From Candidatus Cottocaccamicrobium excrementipullorum (GTDB lineage: Bacteria > Bacillota > Clostridia > Lachnospirales > Lachnospiraceae), in NCBI GenBank assembly GCA_018713255.1, contig DVFL01000037.1, forward strand, positions 1-34,373: 34,373 nt of DNA, given 5' to 3'. The notes below the pieces were generated by a model, which saw only the letters and a list, made by a program, of their open reading frames with translations, searched no databases and was not told where the DNA came from. The position numbers and the translations under genes were made by a program. This document shows positions 22,849-30,494 of this stretch, piece after piece (the first letter of the stretch is position 1; the number at the start of each line of letters is the position of its first letter).

Positions 22849-24177
22849 TTACCGTACCAGACAAGGCTTCTTCGGATCAAACTTCCAGCCAGGAATCAGG
22901 TACTGCATAGCCATAGCGTCATTTCTTGCGCCCAGGCAGTTGTCCATATACAGCTGATGTGCCTTCCGGATCTGATCCATATCAACTTCGATGCCAAGGC
23001 CCGGCTTCTTGGGAACTTCCACGCAGCCGTCAACGATCTGCAGCGGCTCCTTGGTCAGTCTTTCCAGACCTTCCTGCCAGATCCAGTGGGTATCCAATGC
23101 ATTGTACTCCCCAGGAACAGCAGCGCCTACCTGAGTAAACATCGCCAGAGAAATATCAAAATGGTTGTTGGAATGGCTGCCCCAGGTATAACCGAAGTCG
23201 TGGCACATCTGAGCCACGCGGACAGAACCGCTCATGGTCCAGAAATGAGGATCAGCCAGAATAATATCAACAGCCTGAGACTCTAAGGAGTGTCCTACTT
23301 CTCTCCAGTCTGTAGCAATCATGTTGGTAGCGGTGGGGAATCCGGTACGGCGTCTGAACTCACTCATGATCTCTCTTCCGGAATATACGCCCTCTGCACC
23401 GCAGGGATCTTCACAATAGGTCAGAATTCCCTGCATGCCCTTTACATACTCAACTGCCTGCTCCAGCAGCCATCCGCCGTTGGGATCCAGGTCGATTCTT
23501 GCATTGGGGAATTCTTTCTTCAGGGCACGGATTACATCCATTTCCTCATTTCCAGGAAGCACGCCGCCCTTTAACTTAAAGTCCTCAAATCCGTATTTCT
23601 CTTTTGTGGCCTTGGCAAAAGCAACGATCGCATCAGCAGTCAGAGCTTCCTCATGGCGGATGCGGTACCACTCGCAGTCAGAATCCGGCTCAGAGTCATA
23701 GGGAAGATCTGTCTTCTTTCTGTCGCCTACAAAGAATAAGTAGCCCAGCATGCGGACCTTATCTCTCTGCTGGCCATCGCCTAACAGCTGACATACCGGA
23801 ACGCCTAAGTATTTGCCCAGCAAGTCTAAGCAGGGAGCCTCAATAGCGGTCTGCACATGTACGCCGGTACGAAGGTCAAAGGTCTGGTTTCCTCTTACGT
23901 CAACCTCGCCCTTGGAATCCAGATATTTCTTAACTTTTAACAGAGTACCCTTATACTCGGAAATCTTGGTGCCCTCTACAATGGGGATGCACTCTTCCAG
24001 AGCCTTGGTGATCTTCTGTCCGCCAGGAACCTCTCCCACGCCTACTTCGCCGTTGTCCGCATATAAAATAACAACGTTTCTGGTAAAGTATGGTGCATGA
24101 GCGCCGCTTAAGTTAAGTTCCATACAGTCTTTTCCGGCTACTGGCCAGACTTCCATTTTGGTAATTGTTGGTACCAT
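22849..24177 (-). CDS. gudD: D-glucarate dehydratase GudD
   Basis: Enolase-superfamily enzyme dehydrating D-glucarate (and L-idarate) to 5-keto-4-deoxy-D-glucarate. At 442 aa it aligns with E. coli GudD from memory with a constant offset of four. [10 protein letters not shown] holds catalytic Lys201/Lys203; Asp231 (LDPNGG), Glu256 (CEDPCGAE) and Asn285 ([10 protein letters not shown]) bind Mg2+; SHSNNHFD holds His335, the second acid/base. [19 protein letters not shown] and the C-terminal MQYLIPGW are also family hallmarks. ATG at 24177 has GGAGGG upstream. It is divergent from a LysR gene that is its probable activator, with promoter at 24238-24266. It is the best-supported glucarate enzyme of the two gudD-like genes here. 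Confidence 0.95.
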   Translation of the reverse strand: MVPTITKMEVWPVAGKDCMELNLSGAHAPYFTRNVVILYADNGEVGVGEVPGGQKITKALEECIPIVEGTKISEYKGTLLKVKKYLDSKGEVDVRGNQTFDLRTGVHVQTAIEAPCLDLLGKYLGVPVCQLLGDGQQRDKVRMLGYLFFVGDRKKTDLPYDSEPDSDCEWYRIRHEEALTADAIVAFAKATKEKYGFEDFKLKGGVLPGNEEMDVIRALKKEFPNARIDLDPNGGWLLEQAVEYVKGMQGILTYCEDPCGAEGVYSGREIMSEFRRRTGFPTATNMIATDWREVGHSLESQAVDIILADPHFWTMSGSVRVAQMCHDFGYTWGSHSNNHFDISLAMFTQVGAAVPGEYNALDTHWIWQEGLERLTKEPLQIVDGCVEVPKKPGLGIEVDMDQIRKAHQLYMDNCLGARNDAMAMQYLIPGWKFDPKKPCLVR

Positions 24178-24237
24178 ATCCTTATCCCTCCATTTTTAAT
24201 ACATTTTTTCCTAAATGCTTGTCTTTTTGTTGGTTTT

Positions 24238-24266
24238 ATTGTATAAAACATATATGCATAAGTCAA
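24238..24266 (-). promoter_or_regulatory. Promoter of gudD with central palindrome
   Basis: Minus strand: -35 TTGACT (24261-24266), 17-bp spacer, -10 TACAAT (24238-24243). The spacer contains the palindrome TATGCATA. A LysR-type regulator from the facing gene could bind here. The complementary promoter for the LysR gene is not clear. Confidence 0.65.
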
Positions 24267-24317
24267 GGTAATTGTTTTTATATTATCTCTAAGCAAAACT
24301 TCTTAACAGGAGAAACC

Positions 24318-25250
24318 ATGGAATTAAAGCAGTTAGAATATATTGTAAAAATAGCAGAAGAAGGAAGCATTACTAAAGCGGCAGAAAAGCTGTTTATCTC
24401 TCAATCTGGCCTAAATCAGCAGCTGTTAAAACTGGAAAGCGATCTTGGGCAGCAGCTGTTTCACCGGGGCAAGAACGATTTCCGCCTGACAGAAGCTGGA
24501 GAAATCTACGTGGATTATGCCCGCCGAATTTTAAGCCTGAAGCAGGAGGCATACAATAAACTAAATGATCTGGCCAATAACCAAACTGGCAGACTGCGTC
24601 TGGGCCTTACGCCGGAACGTGGGATCAACATGCTGATGAACGTCTATCCCGCCTTCTACCGTCAATATCCGAATATCACCATCGAACCCCAGGAAATCAA
24701 CATCCACCAGCAGCTGTCCATGATTGCCAAGGGATACCTGGATCTTGGCTTCGTCACCTTAAGCGAGGAGGATAAGACTAACGATGAATATGTGCATATT
24801 TATTATGAAAATATTCTTCTGGCCGTTCCCCGGTCCAATCCTCTGGCCGCCAATGGCGCTCCTCCTGGCGAACCCTTTGCCACCGCCGATCTGTCTAAGT
24901 TTCGCAGCGAAAAATTTGTGCTGATGTTTAAGGATTCCACCTTAAGAAGAGTGATTGATCCTCTTTTTAAAGAAGCTGGTTTTGCTCCCCAGATTTTGTT
25001 TGAAACCTCCAGCAACGTTACGCTGCGCAACATGGTAAAAAATCAGCTGGCCTGTTCCCTGATCTCTCACAATTATGCCAAAGACCAGGAGGACATTGCT
25101 TACTTTTACCTTCCCTCCCGCCCCTTCTGGGAGCTTTGCGCCACATACAAAAGAGGCCACTATCTTACGAAAGCAGCCTCTTCTTTCCTTGAGCTTGCTA
25201 TCCAGCATTACCGGAAAACCGCTCTGGAAAATCATCAAAGTATTGTATAA
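24318..25250 (+). CDS. LysR-family regulator, probable regulator of gudD
   Basis: Transcription factor of 310 aa. The N-terminal winged helix (about 1-60) is MELKQLEYIVKIAEEGSITK followed by AAEKLFISQSGLNQQ and KLESDLGQQLFHR. The linker helix precedes a periplasmic-binding-like effector domain (about 90-300). ATG at 24318 follows AACAGGAG; an earlier ATG in frame would add 51 unlike residues. It is divergent from gudD by 140 bp, the classic LysR layout, so it most likely senses glucarate or its product and controls gudD. It resembles the third LysR at 29411 more than the second (shared SGLNQQ/SALNQQ, LTEAGEIYV). Its stop codon directly abuts that of garD. Confidence 0.9.
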   Translation: MELKQLEYIVKIAEEGSITKAAEKLFISQSGLNQQLLKLESDLGQQLFHRGKNDFRLTEAGEIYVDYARRILSLKQEAYNKLNDLANNQTGRLRLGLTPERGINMLMNVYPAFYRQYPNITIEPQEINIHQQLSMIAKGYLDLGFVTLSEEDKTNDEYVHIYYENILLAVPRSNPLAANGAPPGEPFATADLSKFRSEKFVLMFKDSTLRRVIDPLFKEAGFAPQILFETSSNVTLRNMVKNQLACSLISHNYAKDQEDIAYFYLPSRPFWELCATYKRGHYLTKAASSFLELAIQHYRKTALENHQSIV

Positions 25251-26768
25251 TCAGGTGATAGGCGCCGGGTTAAAGATGCACAGATCGTTGTGCAGCTTAT
25301 ATTTCTCGGCAAAGCTTTGTTTGCGCCCGCTGGCCACATCAATAATCTCCATAAACAGCTGAGTTCCAATATCTGCGATGGTGGCCTCTCCTGTGGCAAT
25401 CGGGCCCGCGTTAATGTCAATCAAATCCGGCCACTGCTCCTTCATCTCGTTTCTGGAACATACTTTGATCACCGGCGCGATGGCCAATCCGTAAGGCGTT
25501 CCCCGGCCGGTCATAAATACCTGAAGACCGATGCCGGAAGCCAGCTGACAGGGTCCGCAGACAATATCGCTGGCAGGCGTTGCCGCGTAAATCAATCCTT
25601 TCTTCGTCGGCTTTTCTGCCGGAGAAAGAACCTCCACAATCGGTGAAGTTCCAGATTTGGCAATGGACCCCATGGCCTTCTCCACAATATTGGCCAGGCC
25701 GCCCTTCTTGTTTCCCGGCGTAGGGTTGGCGCTCCGGTCTACCTGCCCTTCCGCCAGGTAATTGTCATACCACTTCATCTCAGCCGCAAGCTTCTTTCCC
25801 ACTTCTTCATTGACGCACCGCTCCGCCAGAAGGTATACGCCGTCGCGAACCTCTGTCACCTCAGAAAACAGCACGGTAGCGCCGCCTTTTACCAACATAT
25901 CTGCTGCGTAGCCGGCAGAGGGATTAGCCGTCACTCCGGAAAATGCATCGCTTCCTCCGCACTGCATGCCAATCAGCAGATCAGACAGAGGCAGAGTCTG
26001 ACGTTTCCTCTGATTTAAAATCGCCAGCTTCTTATCCGCCATCTCCATAAGAGAATTGATCATTTCATCAAATCCCTTCTTCTCCTGAAGGATAATCACA
26101 TTCTCCGGCGTAATATCCGCCTCATCACAAAGCATCTCTACAGTAAACTTCTCGCAGCCAAGGCCTACCACCATCAGCTGTCCTCCGAAATTCGGATGCT
26201 TGGATAGATTTCTCAAAGCGCGGATAGGCACCTTTGCCTCCGGCGCATTAATGGCCACGCCGCACCCATAGGCATGATTAATGGGAACAATGTCGTCCAC
26301 ATTGGGATATTTAGGCAGAAGCTCTTTCTTCATCCGCTCCACAGCCACATTCAGCACGCCGGTCACGCACTGCACCGTAGTGCTGATGCCCAGAATATTT
26401 CTGGTGCCGGCAGGACCTCCCCAGGGGTTAACATAGCCCTCCCAAGTAGTAACCGGCGGTTCCGGAAGATCAGTAACCAGATTGGTGGCAAAGGTCATGT
26501 TGTCTACATCAGGAGGCGTAGGCAGATGAAGCATGAATTCATTGATCCAGTCCCCCTTCTTAATATCCTCAATAGCATAACCAAGAACCACTCCATAACG
26601 GATAACCGGCTGATCCTTCGGGATATCACAGAGGGCTATCTTATGTGCCTGTGGAATATCATGACGGGCAATCACCCCATCCATCACCTGGGTCCCCTTT
26701 TTGATCTCGTGAACAGCAATCGCTACATTATCCTGATCCTTGATCTTTACAAACAACGGTGTCTGCAT
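25251..26768 (-). CDS. garD: Galactarate dehydratase GarD (UxaA/GarD family)
   Basis: Iron-dependent dehydratase turning galactarate (mucate) into 5-keto-4-deoxy-D-glucarate. The protein (505 aa) has the N-terminal SAF domain (about 8-85, [19 protein letters not shown]) and then the catalytic UxaA-type region: [91 protein letters not shown] and LYAATPASD-like [13 protein letters not shown]. These blocks and the FNPAPIT C-terminus agree with E. coli GarD rather than altronate dehydratase UxaA. ATG at 26768 has GGAGG 8 nt away; the in-frame ATG at 26789 lies before that site. It is divergent from the second LysR gene. Confidence 0.94.
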   Translation of the reverse strand: MQTPLFVKIKDQDNVAIAVHEIKKGTQVMDGVIARHDIPQAHKIALCDIPKDQPVIRYGVVLGYAIEDIKKGDWINEFMLHLPTPPDVDNMTFATNLVTDLPEPPVTTWEGYVNPWGGPAGTRNILGISTTVQCVTGVLNVAVERMKKELLPKYPNVDDIVPINHAYGCGVAINAPEAKVPIRALRNLSKHPNFGGQLMVVGLGCEKFTVEMLCDEADITPENVIILQEKKGFDEMINSLMEMADKKLAILNQRKRQTLPLSDLLIGMQCGGSDAFSGVTANPSAGYAADMLVKGGATVLFSEVTEVRDGVYLLAERCVNEEVGKKLAAEMKWYDNYLAEGQVDRSANPTPGNKKGGLANIVEKAMGSIAKSGTSPIVEVLSPAEKPTKKGLIYAATPASDIVCGPCQLASGIGLQVFMTGRGTPYGLAIAPVIKVCSRNEMKEQWPDLIDINAGPIATGEATIADIGTQLFMEIIDVASGRKQSFAEKYKLHNDLCIFNPAPIT

Positions 26769-26803
26769 GTTTGTTTCCTCCTCTCTCATTCCTTTCTGCT
26801 ATC

Positions 26804-26832
26804 AGTATAACCGATTTAATTATATAAGTAAA
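26804..26832 (-). promoter_or_regulatory. Promoter of garD
   Basis: Minus strand: -35 TTTACT (26827-26832), 17-bp spacer, -10 TATACT (26804-26809), 36 bp before the garD start. The spacer and upstream flank are strongly AT-rich, suited to a LysR-type activator. Confidence 0.65.
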
Positions 26833-26921
26833 ATTAATAGAACTTTTATTTCTCGTAAAAAAATTAAGAACACATCTGGTCATTCTTTTCTGCTACAATA
26901 AACTTATCAGGAGGAATTGCC

Positions 26922-27815
26922 ATGGATACCAAATACCTTAATTACATTCTGACCATTGCAAAAAAACAGAACATGACTAAAGCTGCCGAGGAACTTTTTG
27001 TCTCCCAGTCTTCCTTAAGCCAGTATTTAACTAAACTGGAAAGCCAGCTGGGAACCCCTCTGTTCTTCCGCAGCAAAGGCCGCCTTACCCTTACACCGGC
27101 AGGACAGCTCTATGTGGAAGCTGCCAAAAAGGTTCTTGCCATCAAGGATGATCTCTACCGGAACATTCAAAGCCTGGACAATCGAGGCCATATTACCATC
27201 GGTGTAACTTCCCAGTTCGGCTTAAAAATGCTTACTGAAATCATTCCCCCCTTTAAATCTGACTTTCCTGAAGTAACAATTGAAATTACAGAATCCAACG
27301 TTCCCGTTCTTACCCGGCTGATTCAGGAGGAAAATATCGACTGCGCCATTATGGCCCTAAACTCCCCCGGCATCTTCAGTCCCGATCAGATTCACATCCT
27401 CCGGCAGGAAGAAGTTTTTTGGGCTGTTCCCAGAAGCCATCCCTACTGCCAGGAAAATAAAGGCCATCCTGTAACGCCAAAAGAGCTTTCCCAGCACTTT
27501 TCCGGCGTCCCTGTATTTTTATCCAAAAAAGGATCCAGCCTTCGCCCTCTGGAAGACCAGATCATTGAAGATGCTCATCTAACCATGACCACAGTTTGTG
27601 AAACCAACAGCATTACCGCTGCCCGAAGTATGGTAGCCATGGGAATCGGCGTAACTCTCATCGCCGCCTCCTGCGCCTCAGATCTGGAGCATGTTGCCTA
27701 CTATCCCTTCAGCCCCCCGCTGACCCGATTAAATGCCTTTGTCCATCGAAAAAACTGGGCAAAAAATCCGCCGGAAGAAAATCTTCTCCAGCGGATTCTG
27801 TCCTATTTCCCCTAA
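26922..27815 (+). CDS. LysR-family regulator, probable regulator of garD
   Basis: Transcription factor of 297 aa. The winged helix has MDTKYLNYILTIAKKQNMTK, AAEELFVSQSSLSQYL and KLESQLGTPLFFR; the effector-binding domain spans about 88-297. It is divergent from garD by 153 bp with AGGAGG before the ATG, so galactarate or a product is the likely ligand and garD the target. It is the most diverged of the three LysR proteins here, in keeping with a different enzyme partner. The 3' end is 53 bp from the convergent second gudD-like gene. Confidence 0.9.
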   Translation: MDTKYLNYILTIAKKQNMTKAAEELFVSQSSLSQYLTKLESQLGTPLFFRSKGRLTLTPAGQLYVEAAKKVLAIKDDLYRNIQSLDNRGHITIGVTSQFGLKMLTEIIPPFKSDFPEVTIEITESNVPVLTRLIQEENIDCAIMALNSPGIFSPDQIHILRQEEVFWAVPRSHPYCQENKGHPVTPKELSQHFSGVPVFLSKKGSSLRPLEDQIIEDAHLTMTTVCETNSITAARSMVAMGIGVTLIAASCASDLEHVAYYPFSPPLTRLNAFVHRKNWAKNPPEENLLQRILSYFP

Positions 27816-27824
27816 CCTGACATC

Positions 27825-27845
27825 GGTGTGCAAGGAAGGTACACC
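27825..27845. terminator. Weak hairpin between convergent LysR and gudD-like genes
   Basis: GGTGTGC/GTACACC (7 pairs including one G-T) around AAGGAAG. No T-run follows on either strand, so termination here is uncertain. Confidence 0.35.
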
Positions 27846-27868
27846 CTCTCTTTGACCGACGCTAATGG

Positions 27869-29221
27869 TTACCGTACTAAAGCCGGCTTTTTGCAGTCGT
27901 ATTTCCATCCAGGAATCAGATACTGCATCGCCACCGCGTCATCTCTGTCATGGGAAGGAAGCTTATTGTAAAGTGCATTGGCCTCCATCACTTTATCCAT
28001 ATCAATGGTTACGCCCATTCCCGGCTTGTCCGGTACCTGGAGATAGCCATCCACAATCTGAGGCGTATCCTTTAACAGATTCTGGCCGTCCTGCCAGATC
28101 CAATGGGTATCCAAGGCCGTAGGATTGCCTGGAGCGGCAGCTGCCACATGAGCAAATGCCGTCAGGGTAATATCAAAATGGTTGTTGGAATGACTTCCCC
28201 AGGTAAGTCCCCAGTCATTTAAAATCTGGGCCATGCGCACGCTTCCTCCAAATCCCCAGAAATGAGGATCAGCCAGCACAATGTCCACAGATTTCAGGGC
28301 AGCTGCATGATAGAACTGTCTCCAGTCAGTGGCAATCATATTGGTCGCCACCGGAAGCTTCACCGCATTTTTAAATTCCGCCATGATCTCTCGGCTGGAA
28401 TATCCTGCTTCAGGGCCGCAGGGATCCTCAATATAAGTCAGCACATTTTCCATTGGACGACAAAGCTCAATCGCCTCCTGAAGACTCCAGGCGCCGTTGG
28501 GATCGATGTTGATCCGTCCATTAGGGAAGGCTTTCTTAAGCGCACGAACCGCTTCCATTTCTTCACTTCCTGGAAGAACGCCTCCCTTCAGCTTAAAGTT
28601 CTGGAACCCATATTTTTCATGAAGAACCTGAGCCTGCTCCACAATCGCCGCCGGCGTCAGCATAGGACTGCGGCGGATTTTAAACCAGGGGTCTTTGCTG
28701 TCCTTTTCATCAATGTAGGGAAGATCTGGCGCAGCCTTCTCCTTATCACTGATGTAAAACAGATATCCTAAGGTTTCCACCTTGTCTCTCTGCTTTCCAT
28801 CCCCCAGCAGCTCACACATCGGCAGATTCAAATACTGCCCTAAAAGATCCAAAAGTGCACATTCAATGGCCCACTCCGCCTTCACCACAAACTTTAACTT
28901 GCTGATATCCAGGGTCTGAATTCCCTCCCCATCATCCTCGGCAGCCCGCTTACTGGCTTTATGAATGCTGTCCAGAATTCCCCGGTATCTGCCGATGGGC
29001 TTTCCTACTACCAGGGGAATACAGCTTTTCAACGCATCGCAAGTATAATCCCCTCCATGAATTTCTCCAATTCCCGTATGGCCGGCGCTGTCTTTTAAAA
29101 TCACCAGATTTCGGGTAAACCAGGGGGCATGAGCCCCGCTGAGGGTCATCAGCATGCTGTCATACCCGGCTACGGGAATAACCTGCATCTCTGTAACAAT
29201 TGGCGTTCCTTTTCCTTCCAT
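27869..29221 (-). CDS. Enolase-superfamily acid-sugar dehydratase, GudD/GudX-like
   Basis: A 450-aa paralogue of the gudD product at 22849. It keeps all catalytic residues: Lys210/Lys212 ([10 protein letters not shown]), Asp240 (IDPNGA), Glu265 (IEDPCGPE), Asn294 ([10 protein letters not shown]) and His344 (SHSNNHFD). So it is active in principle, unlike poorly active GudX proteins. It differs in the N-terminal capping domain (an insert near 90-112 rich in charged residues) and in the active-site rim (HFWGFGGSVRMAQ against [13 protein letters not shown]). It may therefore prefer another aldarate such as idarate or galactarate. ATG at 29221 has AGGAGG 9 nt upstream; 29 earlier codons in frame are unsupported. 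It is divergent from the third LysR gene. Confidence 0.88.
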   Translation of the reverse strand: MEGKGTPIVTEMQVIPVAGYDSMLMTLSGAHAPWFTRNLVILKDSAGHTGIGEIHGGDYTCDALKSCIPLVVGKPIGRYRGILDSIHKASKRAAEDDGEGIQTLDISKLKFVVKAEWAIECALLDLLGQYLNLPMCELLGDGKQRDKVETLGYLFYISDKEKAAPDLPYIDEKDSKDPWFKIRRSPMLTPAAIVEQAQVLHEKYGFQNFKLKGGVLPGSEEMEAVRALKKAFPNGRINIDPNGAWSLQEAIELCRPMENVLTYIEDPCGPEAGYSSREIMAEFKNAVKLPVATNMIATDWRQFYHAAALKSVDIVLADPHFWGFGGSVRMAQILNDWGLTWGSHSNNHFDITLTAFAHVAAAAPGNPTALDTHWIWQDGQNLLKDTPQIVDGYLQVPDKPGMGVTIDMDKVMEANALYNKLPSHDRDDAVAMQYLIPGWKYDCKKPALVR

Positions 29222-29256
29222 GATCAATCTCCTCCTGACCGCTTTTTTATGATTAA

Positions 29257-29317
29257 ATTTTACCAAGATTTTATTATTTTCTCCAATATATAATCCTGAT
29301 TTTACCAATAAGATTTT
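29257..29317. repeat. Direct repeat upstream of the second gudD-like gene
   Basis: ATTTTACCAAGATTTT (29257-29272) and ATTTTACCAATAAGATTTT (29299-29317) share the same order, with a 3-bp insertion in the second. Their starts are 42 bp apart, four helical turns, in the divergent gap between the dehydratase and its LysR gene. They are candidate binding sites for that LysR protein. No clean -35/-10 pair for the dehydratase was found. Confidence 0.45.
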
Positions 29318-29347
29318 CTAATCCTTCTAAAGCCGGACTATTTGTCC

Positions 29348-29376
29348 TTGATTTTAAGGCTAAAATAAGCTATGAT
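29348..29376 (+). promoter_or_regulatory. Promoter of the third LysR gene
   Basis: -35 TTGATT (29348-29353), 17-bp spacer, -10 TATGAT (29371-29376), 35 bp before the start codon. Confidence 0.6.
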
Positions 29377-29410
29377 TTGAGCAAACCGGCAATGATTAGG
29401 AGGCAGCATA

Positions 29411-30337
29411 ATGGATACAAAACAAATCGAGTATATTTTAAAAATTGCAGAAGAAAACAACATCACCAAGGCTGCAGCCAAACTTTACATCACTCAATCT
29501 GCGCTGAATCAGCAGCTGATCAAGCTGGAAAAAGAGCTGGGCACGCCTCTCTTCCACCGTTCCCGAACCAACTGGCACCTTACCGAAGCAGGGGAAATTT
29601 ATGTCAGAAACGCCAAACATATGCTTCAGATTAAAAAGGACACTTACCAGATGATCCACGATCTGACAGAAGGACGATGCGGCCATCTGTCCGTAGGATT
29701 TACGGCAGGGCGGGGAATTACCATGTTTACCACCTCCTACGCCGTATTTCACCAGCGGTATCCCAATATTATTATTGAACCAAAAGAAGGAATTGTTCAT
29801 GACCTTCAGCGTCTGATTGCTCAAGGAGATCTGGATATCGGTTTTTTAACCCTGACAGACAAGGATAGGACAGACGATGTTTATGAAACCATTTATCGAG
29901 AAGAACTGTTCCTGGCAGTTCCCTCTGTTCATCCCATCGCCAGAAGCTATTCCACAAAAGAAGGCGGTTATCCCACCATTGATATCAGCGCATTTCAATA
30001 TGAACCCTTCGTCCTCATGGATAAACGTTCCACCATGCACACCTTGATTAATCAAATTTTTGCCGATGCAGGATTTGAGCCTCAAGTATTATTCGAAACA
30101 GGAAATAATCATACCATTATTTCCATGATCAAAGCCAATCTGTGCTGCGGTATTCTTACATACTATTATGTAAAAGACCTTCCGGAAGGCATCACCTGCT
30201 TTCGCCTCCCCAGCCGCCCCACCTGGGAATTCACTGCCAGCTATAAAAAAGGCCGGTATCTAAGTGAAGCCGCCAGGTGCTTCATTGACTTAATGAAGCA
30301 GCAATGGGGAGACGCCGGGAAAGAGCTGCCTGCCTGA
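29411..30337 (+). CDS. LysR-family regulator, probable regulator of the second gudD-like gene
   Basis: Transcription factor of 308 aa. The winged helix contains MDTKQIEYILKIAEENNITK, AAAKLYITQSALNQQ and KLEKELGTPLFHR; the effector domain covers about 90-295. AGGAGG lies upstream of the ATG. It is divergent from the dehydratase by 189 bp, so local control is likely. Shared stretches with the LysR at 24318 (LTEAGEIYV, GFTAGRGI against GLTPERGI, IIIEPKE against ITIEPQE, and ATYKRGHYLT against ASYKKGRYLS) suggest that the LysR-gudD pair duplicated as a unit. The terminator stem begins within its last codons. Confidence 0.9.
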   Translation: MDTKQIEYILKIAEENNITKAAAKLYITQSALNQQLIKLEKELGTPLFHRSRTNWHLTEAGEIYVRNAKHMLQIKKDTYQMIHDLTEGRCGHLSVGFTAGRGITMFTTSYAVFHQRYPNIIIEPKEGIVHDLQRLIAQGDLDIGFLTLTDKDRTDDVYETIYREELFLAVPSVHPIARSYSTKEGGYPTIDISAFQYEPFVLMDKRSTMHTLINQIFADAGFEPQVLFETGNNHTIISMIKANLCCGILTYYYVKDLPEGITCFRLPSRPTWEFTASYKKGRYLSEAARCFIDLMKQQWGDAGKELPA

Positions 30338-30357
30338 TGGACAGCTCTTTTTCTCTT
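30320..30357 (+). terminator. Intrinsic terminator of the third LysR gene, overlapping its 3' end
   Basis: AAAGAGCTG/CAGCTCTTT (30320-30328 with 30342-30350) then TTCTCTT. The stop codon (30335-30337) lies in the loop, so coding sequence and terminator overlap. Confidence 0.75.
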
Positions 30358-30412
30358 AACCAAACCGTGCCAATCTCCAAGATCTCCCGCGCCAAGCATG
30401 ATGCTGATCGGC

Positions 30413-30475
30413 AAAAAGGAGCGGCTGCTCCGGCAAATGTATTTCATTCATCTGCCGTTGCAGCCGCTCTTTTTT
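30413..30475. terminator. Bidirectional intrinsic terminator
   Basis: A 15-bp stem (30413-30427 with 30461-30475, core GAGCGGCTG/CAGCCGCTC, one G-T pair) has A-run and T-run ends on both sides and an inner CGGCA/TGCCG pairing. It lies between the third LysR (+) and the surface-protein gene (-), 20 bp past the latter's stop. Confidence 0.88.
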
Positions 30476-30494
30476 GTTTTTACCGCTTTCTGGC

